From Heliocybe sulcata (Eukaryota > Basidiomycota > Agaricomycetes > Gloeophyllales > Gloeophyllaceae), in NCBI GenBank assembly GCA_004369045.1, contig ML213517.1, positions 6,757-70,756 on the forward strand: DNA of 64,000 nt, in the 5' to 3' direction. How positions within the stretch are numbered: position 1 is the stretch's first letter; every line of letters starts with the position of its first letter. The translations under genes were made by a program, and so were the position numbers. The notes below the pieces were generated by a model. That model searched no databases. It had not been told where the DNA came from and saw nothing but the letters and a program-made list of their open reading frames with translations. Positions 36,525 through 45,690 of this stretch are shown piece after piece.

Positions 36525-37683
36525 ATGGCCGGAAGTCAACCCTTTGGTCCCTACAGTAATCTGGCTGGTGAAGGCTTCGTCAGTGGCCACTACAATGTGG
36601 ACGACGAGAGAACTCCTACATATATGACCGGGCATCTCTACAACCCTGATCAGCTCTATGTGGAGACCACATTGCAGATCAACACAGGTGTCCCTCCTAT
36701 TATCACCACCCCTGCCGCAGACGACGCCTTCGACGACTACCTTCAGCGCAGTATGAGTACGTAGGATTGCCATAACACAACGCGTGCATCTATGCTAACA
36801 TTTCCCTTTGACTCCAGGCGCATCATGCTCCCCTTCTCCCTATTCCGCTGAAGCTCCATACAACACGGGCCTGCGAGGGTTCCATGACCTCTCTGACCCT
36901 GAATCGCCGCATTCTGCTTCCGGTTCAGAACCGTTCTCGGGACGTTCGCCCGTCGACATCTCCCCCGTCAACAACAACGGGCTTCTCCTTCCCGTATCCA
37001 GCGCCCGCAGCCACCATCGCACGCGCAGTGCCTCGGACGTGCGCCTAAGCGCACACCAGGAGCAGGACTACTCGAGCGGACTGCTCTCTCCCCAGCCCAT
37101 GCCAGGCCACCGCCGAACGCGCTCGTACAACTCCCCGAACCCTCAGATGTACGATCAGTATCCTGGCGGTACTGAAGTTCTCTTTGGGTCTTCACCTTCG
37201 TCATTACATCCCGAGAACCCCTTCGGCAGTTACCGTGGTCGGCCTCTCTCTCGCAACTCTTCTAACGGGAGTGCGCGCTCGTCGCGCCGCCCTTCGCCCT
37301 ACGGCAGCGTTGCTTCTACTCCTGCCGGGGGGAGCAGCGACCTCGACCTCCCTCTCGTTGACATGAAGCTGAAGGAGGAGGACGATGTGCAGTACATGGG
37401 TACGCAGCCGACGCAGGACATCAATGTTGTCCGCCCGGACGTCACGACTGCTGCAATCAAGAACGCGAGCGGGAAGCGTCGGGAGAAGCCTGCTCCTTTC
37501 CGCTGCGATATCTGTGGTTCCGACTTCACCAGGAAGGCGAATTTGATAGGCCATATTACAGCACACAAGGGGGAGAGGCCGTTCAAGTGTGAATCCCACG
37601 GATGCGCGAAGGCATTCGCGCGTTTGAATGACCTGAAGCGACACCAGAAGATTCACGACAAGGATCAGCAGCTTGCGTCTTGA
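36525..37683 (+). CDS. Two-finger C2H2 zinc finger transcription factor
   Basis: Exons 36525-36756 and 36818-37683 give 365 residues. The GTACGT donor at 36757 is preferred over the in-phase GTATGA six bases upstream, which would drop two residues. The N-terminal 290 residues are Ser/Pro-rich with RSHHRTRSASD and GHRRTRSYNSP, which look like phosphorylatable basic-Ser motifs, perhaps 14-3-3 or kinase sites. The C-terminus has two fingers: FRCDICGSDFTRKANLIGHI (C-X2-C-X12-H-X3-H) and FKCESHGCAKAFARLNDLKR (C-X4-C-X12-H-X3-H). It then ends KIHDKDQQLAS. The final finger helix (RLNDLKRHQKIH) is of the Msn2/CrzA-like fungal type. A GTGAGT...TTTTCAG segment just after the stop (about 37691-37741) may be a 3' UTR intron. 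Regulated genes are unknown. Confidence 0.9.
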
Positions 37684-37741
37684 GCATCATGGTGAGTGTG
37701 AGATCGCCAGTGCGCGGAAGTAGACTGACAGACATTTTCAG

Positions 37742-38696
37742 GCCCTGTGATAGACGAGGCCACCATTGCCCCTGACGACTTCAAGAACTGCTCATGCGCG
37801 GTCTAGACATCGAGTCACTTCGGACGCTTCCATCTAATACCATTCCCAACCTGATACGTCCTCACTACGTTTCTCGGCAGCTCTCCAGCTCTCCAAGGCG
37901 CCTCTATCTGTATATTTTTTTCTTGGTCGTGTTTTGCTTATGCTTTATCTAGCACTGTTCTCTCGCAGCTCCCCCTTCATCGTCCTGTATTCATACCGTA
38001 TGTCCAATAATTTGTACGTTAGTAGTAACAGTAGTAGTGTTGGTATATTTGAGTATGACTGGTTTATAGAGATCTCTCTCGTTGGGAAACTTGTGACGAA
38101 AGCTCCCTGTTGCGGCACGATAATGACTGAGATGTGAAAAAAGAAAAAGGAAAAAGGAAAAGGAAGATCGGGACGGCTCGTAAAGGCCTTTCAACACTTC
38201 GGTTGGCTACGCTATGATGCCCTATGTACCATCTTGACAATTTATTCGATTTTTCTTTCCGGCCTAGGGCCCGGTGTTTCACGTAGTGACGTGATTGGAA
38301 GTATCGGGCCAGGTTCGAACCCCGCTCATTATCAGAGGACTCTGCTGCAGAGATACACTCGAGCTTCTTTTACATAGATCGTCTGCCAAAATCACTCTGG
38401 CATCTCAGGATTACTCATGTACCTGGGGCTGGTGCATTGGAGGTTGAAGGTGTTTCCCTGTGGAGACTGGTTCTCCGTGAACCGCTACCCGAAGTCTCGC
38501 TCAGAACCAATCTCCGCACGGAGGAATACTTACACTTCCTGATACACGGGTTCACTGGTATCGTCCATCCACTTCAGAAACCTAGACATCAGGTGGAGGA
38601 ACTTTTTCTTGTGATCCTTCAGAGTCTTGAGTGCCCGGACTGGCGGGGTCGCGTGGTGGTACTGCAGCGCCGAGCGCTGAGGGCTGAGTCATATGT
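37742..38696. other. 3' region of the C2H2 gene and intergenic DNA
   Basis: AT-rich 3' UTR-like DNA followed by a purine-rich run (AAAAAGAAAAAGGAAAAAGG, about 38138-38165). A tRNA T-loop look-alike lies near 38311 (see rejected items). No gene is recognised. Confidence 0.45.
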
Positions 38697-38752
38697 TGAA
38701 CCTCTATATATACTCGTCCTGCTCTCAGCATTAATTTCCGACCAGCAATATC

Positions 38753-39619
38753 ATGGCCATTAGCCTTTCCAGCCCCCTTTCGCTCTACTCTATCCCTGTG
38801 GTTTGGTTCATCGCCTTTGTGAACGCGCCCTTGCGTGTATGATGAGCCATTAATGTCAGGGAGTGATACCTTTTAACCTTCATTAATAACTCTAGACGGT
38901 TTACACTCGCAGAGTCACGGGGCAGTTCAACAAGTACGTTCTGAACTTAGAATCTTTCTAGAGACCGTATCGAATGCAGGCCGTGCAGCGTGGACCCTCG
39001 AGGCAATGCCCAGCACCTGCTTGCGAAGCACCCAGAGGCAGGCGCACGGGTGGCAAGGATGGACGCTGCGAATGCGGTGAGCCTCGTGTTGACAGTCTTT
39101 AGAGCAAAACAATCTTATCAGTCTCTCCCGGTTCTGCGTAGAATGGAAACGAGGTGATGCCTTTGTGGGTGGCGGCTGTGGTACGTCTTGTCTTCTGATC
39201 CTGTGCGGGTGTATTCAAGGTTGACGTCGTTTGGTAGCTCGCGGGGAATTATGCGGGTCTGGATGAGAAGACACTGAACGTTGCCTCCGTCGCCTTGTGC
39301 GTTGCAAACCTAACTTGAATAGCGGTGCTCGAGGCTAAGCAGCGATATGTTCATAGCATCGCCTTGCGCGCGTTGTATAATTACATCTACATCAATCAGA
39401 ACACACAAGCACATGGAAACCTCAGGTGCGTCGCCCGCGAACTCGGAAGATGAACACGTTTATTGACCGGACGTCGTACAGGGGTTTGACCTGGTTCACG
39501 GGCATCGGTGAGTACCCTTCTAGAATGTTGCTACCGCCAAGTTGCTGATGCAATGTGCAGGTGTGCCGCTTACCCTCCTGATCAAGGCCGCGAACAAGGT
39601 CCTGGAGAGGAGCAGTTGA
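38753..39619 (+). CDS. MAPEG-family membrane protein 2 (tandem copy A)
   Basis: Starts MAISLSSPLSLYSIPVVWFI, with a TATATATA 41-48 bp upstream. Joined exons read on through PRGNAQHLLAKHPEAGARVA and RMDAANANGNEVMPLWVAAV (MAPEG motif). They continue with LAGNYAGLDEKTLNVASVAF, IALRALYNYIYINQNT, GLTWFTGIGVPLTLLIKAAN and KVLERSS, then a stop at 39617-39619. All junctions I checked hold frame. The apparent stop after VALCVANLT is inside an intron with a GTGCGT donor. Predicted four membrane helices. The last intron has a normal GTGAGT donor, unlike the sister copy. Substrate is unknown. Confidence 0.85.
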
Positions 39620-39747
39620 GGTCGGCACTTTGTTGGTGAATGTAGCGGTGGATTGGGATAATAATCTTCGCAGCATAGTATGTATCCATCTAACTTGCTG
39701 CCTGATGTCCATCTATCTCTTGTGATCAGTATGTGCTGCAGGTCTTA

Positions 39748-39912
39748 CGTTGATTGCGACAACTACTGATTCTGCTCCCCATCCAACATTCAGGCCGTCT
39801 CCCTCAACACGACCCTTGTCTCCTCGTAAGTCGCTCTGGTAACCTCTTCTTCCATCCGCACCCATTCCCCACGCTCGACCTCTTCCATCTGCACCTGTAC
39901 ATCCTCGCCACT
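39748..39912 (-). pseudogene. Truncated 3' tail of the Nudix gene (duplication leftover)
   Basis: Minus-strand match to the C-terminal end of the intact Nudix gene (41264 to about 41405), created when the MAPEG block was duplicated. It lacks the Nudix box and everything upstream. It has gathered several substitutions compared with the intact copy. Confidence 0.8.
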
Positions 39913-40239
39913 TTCCGATACCCCGAAAACTATAGTATATAAGGAGAGCGCGCTCTCCAGCGCTAGCATAAAATTAATAATCTCTACACCATCTTACTTC
40001 TCTATACGAGACCTGAAGCCTGATTGCCAGAACACCAAGTAATGGATATCGCGCAAGCTACTAGTCTACTTGCTAAAGGCTTAAGTATTTATATTGCTAT
40101 CGCTACTTGGGAACCTACGCTACGACTACTTCGGTGTTCGGTAAGCACATCTGCATCTGCATCATTACCCGTCACACAACGCGTACTGCAGCGGATATGG
40201 GATATGGTTCGACGGACGCACGCTGAGCTATATAGCTGA
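39913..40239. other. Spacer between the tandem units
   Basis: Unrelated to either duplicate. AT-rich (for example AGCATAAAATTAATAATCTC), unlike its neighbours, with TATATAAGG at about 39937. It could be a short insertion. No coding or element motif was recognised. Confidence 0.35.
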
Positions 40240-41405
40240 ACCTCTATATAGTCTCAGCATTTTATTTCCGACCAACAATCATGGCCATTAGCCTTTCCAG
40301 CCCTCTTTCGCTTTACTCTATCCCTGTGGTTTGGTTCATCGCCTTTGTGAACGCACCCTTGCGGGTACGATGAGCCATTATCAGGGAGTCGTATCTTCTG
40401 ACCTTCATTCCAGACGGCTTACATCGGCAAGATCGCGGGGCGGTTCAACAAGTATGTCCTGAACTTAGAATCTTTCTAGAGACCGTATCGAATGCAGGCC
40501 GTGCAGCGTGGACCCTAGAGGCAATGCCCAGCGCCTACTTGCGAAGCACCCTGAAGCAGGCGCCCGGGCGGCAAGGATGGAGGCTGCGAATGCGGTGCGC
40601 CTCGTGTTGACAGTACTTAGAACAAGACAATCTTCTTATCAGTCTCTCCCGGCTCTTCGGCGTAGAATGGAAACGAGGTGATGCCTTTGTGGGTCGCGGC
40701 TGTGGTACGTCGTGTCTCCTGGACCTGTGCGGGCGCTGACGTCGTCTGGAAGCTCGCGGGGAATTATGCGGGGCTGGACGAGAAGACACTGAACGTCGCC
40801 TCCGTCGCCTTGTGCGTTGCAGATCTGAATTGAATGGCGGTGCTCGAGGCTGAGCAGCGATATATAGCATCGTCTTGCGCGCGGTCTATAATTACATCTA
40901 CGTCAATCAGAACACACAAGCACATGGGAATCTCAGGTGCGTCGGCCGGAAACTCGGAAGACGATCGCGCTTTATTGACCGGACGTCGTACAGGACTCTG
41001 ACCTGGTTCGCGGGCATCGGCGAGTACCCGTCTATGTTGCTACCGCCAAGTCGCTGATGGCGTGCGCAGGTGTACCGCTTACCCTCCTGATCAAGGCCGC
41101 GAACAAGGTCCTGGAGAGGAGCAGTTGAGGCCGACACTTTGTCGGCGGAGCGTAGATTGGGTATGATCTCCGTAGCAAGCCATGTAACATCTAACTTGCT
41201 GCCTGACATCCATCTATCTTTTGTGATCAGCATGCGCTGAAGATCTTACGTTCATTGCAACCATTAGTGCTTCTGCTCCTCATCCAACATTCTGGCCGCC
41301 TCCCTCAACACCAGTTTTGTCTCCTCGTAGGTCGCCTTGGAGACCGCCTCCTCCATCTGCACCCACTCCGCACGCTCGATCTCTTCCACCTGCACCTGTA
41401 CGCCC
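40240..41405 (+). repeat. Tandem duplication unit B
   Basis: Partner of 38697-39912. Because the full Nudix gene continues beyond its right border (to 41797), unit B is the original arrangement and unit A most likely the derived copy. Confidence 0.8.
40281..41128 (+). CDS. MAPEG-family membrane protein 3 (tandem copy B)
   Basis: Same start (MAISLSSPLSLYSIPVVWFI) and same exon plan as copy A. Differences include TAYIGKIAGRFNK in exon 2, ARAARMEAANANGNE in the MAPEG motif, FIVLRAVYNYIYVNQ, and TLTWFAGIG. The last intron has a GCGAGT (GC-AG) donor where copy A has GTGAGT. It ends KVLERSS at 41126-41128. It overlaps nothing but lies only 135 bp from the convergent Nudix stop. Confidence 0.85.
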
Positions 41406-41797
41406 TCTCTATCTCCCTCCGCCAATCCGATCCAAAATGTGTTCTCCTTCTCCTGCCCGTTGCGCGGGTTCGTGTACCGTTCTTTGATCGCCTTCTCACC
41501 GCATAAGATCGTCGACACGCTCAGCCCGGTCTCTTCGCGTAGCTCACGTAGCGCGGCTGCGAGATCAGTCGCATCAGCGGGCTCTTTGTGGCCCTTGGGC
41601 AGGGGGATGAAGGTCGATGGTGAGTGTATCTGTGAGGCGGACGGTAGGCGGGGCCCGAGCTGGTGGACGAGGAGGACTTCGACGTCCTTGGATTTGAGTG
41701 AGGACCGTTTGATACTCGGAGACCGTACAAGCACAATCCCGTAGCTTCGCTCCGTTACGGGTGGGCGGGTTACTTGAGTCATATGCATTAGTGGCAA
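41264..41797 (-). CDS. Nudix hydrolase
   Basis: Single-exon frame of 177 residues. The start is 41797 or the second or third Met (the MTQV start at 41782 is also possible). SYGIVLVR at about 18-25 opens the beta-sheet core. FIPLPKGHKEPADATDLAAA then RELREETGL is the Nudix box. Compared with GX5EX7REUXEEXGU it has one extra residue and lacks the first Glu at its standard place, while the catalytic REUXEEXGU half is complete. The NTFWIGLAEGD and EIERAEWVQMEEA segments fit diadenosine-polyphosphate or diphosphoinositol phosphohydrolases. Its 3' end was duplicated with the neighbouring MAPEG gene. Confidence 0.85.
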   Translation of the reverse strand: MPLMHMTQVTRPPVTERSYGIVLVRSPSIKRSSLKSKDVEVLLVHQLGPRLPSASQIHSPSTFIPLPKGHKEPADATDLAAALRELREETGLSVSTILCGEKAIKERYTNPRNGQEKENTFWIGLAEGDREGVQVQVEEIERAEWVQMEEAVSKATYEETKLVLREAARMLDEEQKH

Positions 41798-41924
41798 GCT
41801 GCAAAGTGACTCTCTTTGCCTAGTGACCGGCCTGAGTCACGGTCACCATAGTATCCACTTCGACTTACACCGTCAGCAGTTGATTCGACAGTACCAAGCT
41901 GAGTGACATGCCATGTAATACTAC

Positions 41925-42700
41925 CTACACTGAGCTATCTGGAAGCGATAGACCATGCTCAAAGGATAGCGCCAGCCTTTTCTTCCAGTCACGGCGCGCC
42001 TTGTCTGCAAGCCTGGATGCTTCCCGCACCCAGTCAAAGGTGAAACCCAACGGGTGAACATTCACGAGTTCTTGAGAGATCCACAAGACGATCCCAGCAC
42101 CAGGCAGATGGCCTTCCATCCTGTGCTTACTGCTTGTGTAACTTGCCCTTGATATGGCTATCTCGGCTTGAAAGCCAGAGCTCGAGGACTTCGCAAGAGC
42201 AAGCGCATCGTCGTTTGCGCGTACCTCGGCCTCGACCAGATGGAAGGCGTCAGCGGGCTTTGTCGAGGGAGACAGCTTTGTGGTGAAAGCCGGCTCGACG
42301 CGATGACTAGGACGTGCGCCTTCAGGCGCTCCGGGTGGTCGCACAACTTGAAAGCTTGGATGAATGCCGAGGCCACAGTGTGCCTGTGGAACTAGGCGTA
42401 CAAGCTCAAAGCGTTGTCGAACTCAATCGAGTTCCATGCTCACCCTGAGGAAGCCTAGGAGTAGCTCGTTGAACGCGCTTGGAGCGAGGCCAGTTGTCCC
42501 AACGTTTCCGAGTCTCTCCGAGTCCAGCGTTCGCTGTCTGTTCCTCATGCAAGTGGGCTTGTCGTCACGCCAATCGCGTTTCTGGCATTCTTTGTTCTGC
42601 CAAGAGAAGCGGAGGAATATGCACGCAGCTCGAGGATTCCGGCATGATATCCATGACTTACGCAGGTAATGCTATATCCTTTGCACGTTGAGAGCGTGAG
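41925..42700 (-). pseudogene. Decayed MYND-domain paralog
   Basis: Minus strand, homologous to the intact MYND gene at 43148-44001. Pieces recognised are CKGYSITC, then an intron and NKECQKRDWRDDKPTC. ASAFIQAFKLCDHPERLKAH and AFTTKLSPSTKPADAFHLVE follow, then a C-terminal half to 41925. HPERLKAH and AFTTKL lie in different frames, so at least one frameshift separates them. In the MYND box the His of the final H-X3-C ligand pair is Asp (WRDDKPTC). The 5' exon (AYCLTYESPP) also fails to join in frame. A TATATAA lies just upstream at about 42861-42869. A functional gene with unusual splicing is possible but less likely. Confidence 0.65.
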
Positions 42701-43147
42701 GTCTGGGGGGAGACTCGTACGTCAAGCAGTATGCACACCGCCTTGCGTGCAGACGGGGTGGCAGAAAGCCTTCGAGCCGTTCACTGCTGGCCATACTGCC
42801 TGCAATTTGCCTGAGAAGTCGCGGGGCATGGAAGGGAAGGAGCATCTGCTACGCCATCGCTTTATATAACAGCATTGACAAGCGAGCTCCAGGTGATTCG
42901 ATATCAGCGCCAGTTCGGCTTATCGCAGATATCCACATAACCACGTTTATAGAGTACGCCGTGACCATCGAGGGACGATCCTTTGGCCCATAAGACGAAT
43001 AAGGATTAAGCAGTATCAGGGCCGTACGTCGCGTCATGGTGCTATATGATTAGGAAATCAGTCATACAGGTAGCGAGTAGTAAACGCAGCAGCCTCACAA
43101 GTTGCTCCGGCTACCGACGAAGGCTCGCAATCCACGGGCGTATAAGC

Positions 43148-44001
43148 CTATCGGTCGTTGACATTCTCTAATTCCAACGCCAACATGATCTTCCACAACT
43201 CGTCTGGACATGTCTCGCAGCAGAGTCGCACATCATCGCTGTTGAGACGAAGCGGGATCACGCTTGCCGCTCCGAGACAAATCGCGACGACAACTCCTGG
43301 ATCGTCCACCTGCCCCTCGACTTTCGCGAGTTGCATGAAGATTGCTCTTGCCGCATCCATCATTCTTTCGGGAGGATTCCAGGATGCAGAGATGACCGGA
43401 TGCTCGATAGGAAGAGCATCCGCATCGCGGAGCCGGAAGAGAGTCTCGGGCCTGGCCGAGCGGGGCGGTTTGGTGGTGAATTTGGGCTCGAGGAGCATGC
43501 ATAAGATATGTGTTCTGATGCGTTCTGGATGGTCAGTGAGTTTAAGAGCGCAGGGAAAGGCTTGCAGCAGAGCGCTCGCATGGTGCTGAATGGAGAAGGT
43601 AGAGGACATAAGCGAGGTTGAGAGGGAGTGAAGGATCTCGCTCGCCTTTAGGAAGTTCTGGAGCATCTGCGACATCTTTATTGCATCCATTCCGGCAAGT
43701 CTAACCCCACTCATCTCTGAAGCTCTAAAATCCTTGAACGCCTTTCTATTGGCTAGACATGCCGGCTTATGTTTGGGCCAGTGATTCTTCTGGCATTCTT
43801 TATTCTGCCGCAGAGGGCTATCAGTGGTACAGTGGTAACGCGAGAGACTACTCCACATACGCAGTAGTAACTGAAGGCGCAGCCTGAGCAACGCAGAAGC
43901 TTGAAGTTCGGAAGCGACTCTGGATTCGAACAGTTTGTGCATTGTCTCCTGTTTCCGCGTCCAGGTGGTCCGGCCGAGTTGTGTCTATCACCAAAAGACA
44001 T
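43148..44001 (-). CDS. MYND zinc finger protein
   Basis: Two exons, 44001-43861 and 43804-43148, give 265 residues. The MYND finger spans the junction: QCTNCSNPES, LRCSGCAFSYYC, then NKECQKNHWPKHKPAC. All Cys and His ligands are present, the usual C-X2-C, C-X2-C, YC-X3-C, H-X3-C order. The GGCAG acceptor at 43805 was chosen because it restores YYCNKECQ. The C-terminal 200 residues (MLQNFLKASEILHSL, LKLTDHPERIRTHIL, ELWKIMLALELENVNDR) form an alpha-helical domain I do not recognise. MYND fingers bind proline-rich partners. The gene is divergent from the Dam1-like gene with 138 bp between starts. Confidence 0.85.
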
Positions 44002-44139
44002 GCTGCTCGTTACTTTCCAAGTAAAGGCGGAGTCACAAGGAAGCCAGTTCTAGTTGCGCCACAAATTGGCCACAAGCGCGTTATTTACATTTAGTACTTA
44101 ACGTCCGCTGCCCGCCTGTGTCACGGAGGATCTTATCTC
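44002..44139. promoter_or_regulatory. Compact divergent promoter (MYND / Dam1-like)
   Basis: 138 bp separating two start codons that face away from each other. No strong TATA box. ACTTTCCAAGTAAAGG and TTATTTACATTTAGTACTTA are its AT-richest parts. Confidence 0.5.
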
Positions 44140-45256
44140 ATGCCAGGACCGCCAATAACGCCGCACCGTACGCCCCTCCGGCGCATCTCGCAAGGCTCCC
44201 TCTTCGCTCTATCTCGTTCAAATGCATTTCCCGACGCCCCCCATGGACTTGGTTTCATCGAACCAGCGATGTCGGAACTGCTCGACGAAGCGGAAGCACT
44301 GCAGGCGAATGTCGAGGGCTTGAAGCAGCTGAGCGAGAGCTTGGAAACATTCAATGAGGCCTTTGCGGGGTACCTGCATATGATGAGTATGAACTCATTG
44401 ACCGTCGATTGGCCGCAGGTAAGTCTGGCTACTCAGAAGAGAAGGAGGCGAGTGATAGGTGTCCAGGAACCGAATGAAGTCTCGTACGAGCTTGCTAGGC
44501 GAAGAGCAGGCGAGAATTCGCGCTTGGGCCTTGTTCCAAATACTAACTGGTCGCTCAGAGGCCGAAGCTCTGGCTGCCTCCCAGCCTCCTTCAGCCGAGC
44601 CGGACCCTTCAAGAATGGACCAGACAACGACGGCGACTGAGGGTCCTGGAGACATGACACATGCACCTGACAGTACAGCATACACGGCTGAACCGTCGAC
44701 TCATGCACCAAGGGTGCCAACTCCCAAAGTGAAGAAGCGCAAACCGAAGCTTACCGCGAAAGAGAAGAAAGAGCGAGCGGTAGGAGTTGCCTCCTAATTG
44801 GCCCGTGATGACTCTCATGAAATCCTTTCACAGATATGCATTGAGAAAGTGGTGCAAACACTGCCCCTAGAGTTTCGTGGTAACGATCCGGTAAGCGACG
44901 TTCAACAGTCCCAAGGAATCGGCGCGCTGACCTATTCTAGACTCTGCGGCGTCACATCGAGATGGTAATAACACCGTTAATGGAGAGGGAAGGTCAAGGC
45001 ATCCGACGTAAGCTCACAGCTCACGCGTGCGATCAGTCAACCGTAGTCTGACACTCCTTCAGTGCACGACTTGATCGTTCCTCCCGATCTCAACCAGGCC
45101 CGCGTGAACAAGTGCCTCATAGTCTTGGTCCACAGCAAGATTGTCCAGAAGGATAACACCACGGTGAGTCCATTGCTATGTGATTCCTGAGGTCTGACTG
45201 ATGGGACGAGGGCTTAGGGTCAAGTATTGTACTACTGGGTCGGCCTCCCGGCCTGA
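44140..45256 (+). CDS. DAM1: DASH complex subunit Dam1-like
   Basis: Seven exons: 44140-44418, 44467-44509, 44559-44779, 44834-44890, 44941-45007, 45063-45163 and 45218-45256. They sum in frame to 268 residues. The N-terminus PHRTPLRRISQGSLFALSRS, then GFIEPAMSELLDEAEALQAN and SLETFNEAFAGYLHMMSMNS with VDWPQ, matches the Dam1 family. Dam1 couples kinetochores to microtubule ends as part of the DASH ring. The intron at 44510-44558 is GC-AG with a perfect TACTAAC branch site. A basic linker (PKVKKRKPKLTAKEKKER) leads to a C-terminal part (TLPLEFRGNDPTLRRHI, LIVPPDLNQARVNKC, GQVLYYWVGLP). That part looks like a folded winged-helix-like domain and is not part of yeast Dam1 as I know it. Confidence 0.8.
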
Positions 45257-45690
45257 TCGCAAATATTTATATATCGTATACCCAGGTTCTTGTGCTCTGG
45301 TATGCTATTTGCTGCTTGTATTACTAATTCGTAAGATGTGGATCAGGACTCCCAGGTCATCGGTCAGGAGGCAAAGTATTGATTGTATGTGTATGTGCAC
45401 CCGTGTTACACCGGGATATATCATTGCCAGCTTGCCACATTTCGTGCTGATCAGGGTCTTCTCACACATAAGATGCTGCACTCCGCTCCCAGCCCTCTCA
45501 CTACCCTCATTCACCAGTCACAGACAAATTTTACACAGCATGGCCAATGCCAGACATTGCTCGACTACATTACCGAGCGCCCTCGGAACCGCAAGTGCGC
45601 AAAATAGTATTTATGCCCATCTCGGGGATCTCGTTCCGTCTCTGATTCCTGCTGACTTCTAGACATCATTGTCATAAGGTGGCTTACAAA
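45257..45690. other. Convergent intergenic region
   Basis: 434 bp between the Dam1-like stop and the APH-type stop. No gene is recognised. Confidence 0.5.

Larger units (their letters stand above)
38697..39912 (+). repeat. Tandem duplication unit A (MAPEG gene plus Nudix 3' tail)
   Basis: This block matches 40240-41405 from a shared TGAACCTCTATATA start through the whole MAPEG gene to the last ~165 bases of the Nudix gene. Similarity stops abruptly on both sides. Identity is high overall, with small indels mainly in introns and around 39300-39360 / 40820-40870. Confidence 0.85.

Noticed and set aside
38305-38335. tRNA gene, from GGTTCGAACCCC (B-box consensus)
   Set aside because: The T-arm bases on either side do not pair on either strand, no A-box (TGGCNNAGTGG-like) lies at the right distance, and no acceptor stem can be formed. 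Probably chance or a very old tRNA-derived fragment.
39292-39320. Premature end of MAPEG 2 after VALCVANLT
   Set aside because: The stop lies inside an intron with a GTGCGT donor. Splicing restores the fourth helix, as in MAPEG 3 and MAPEG 1.
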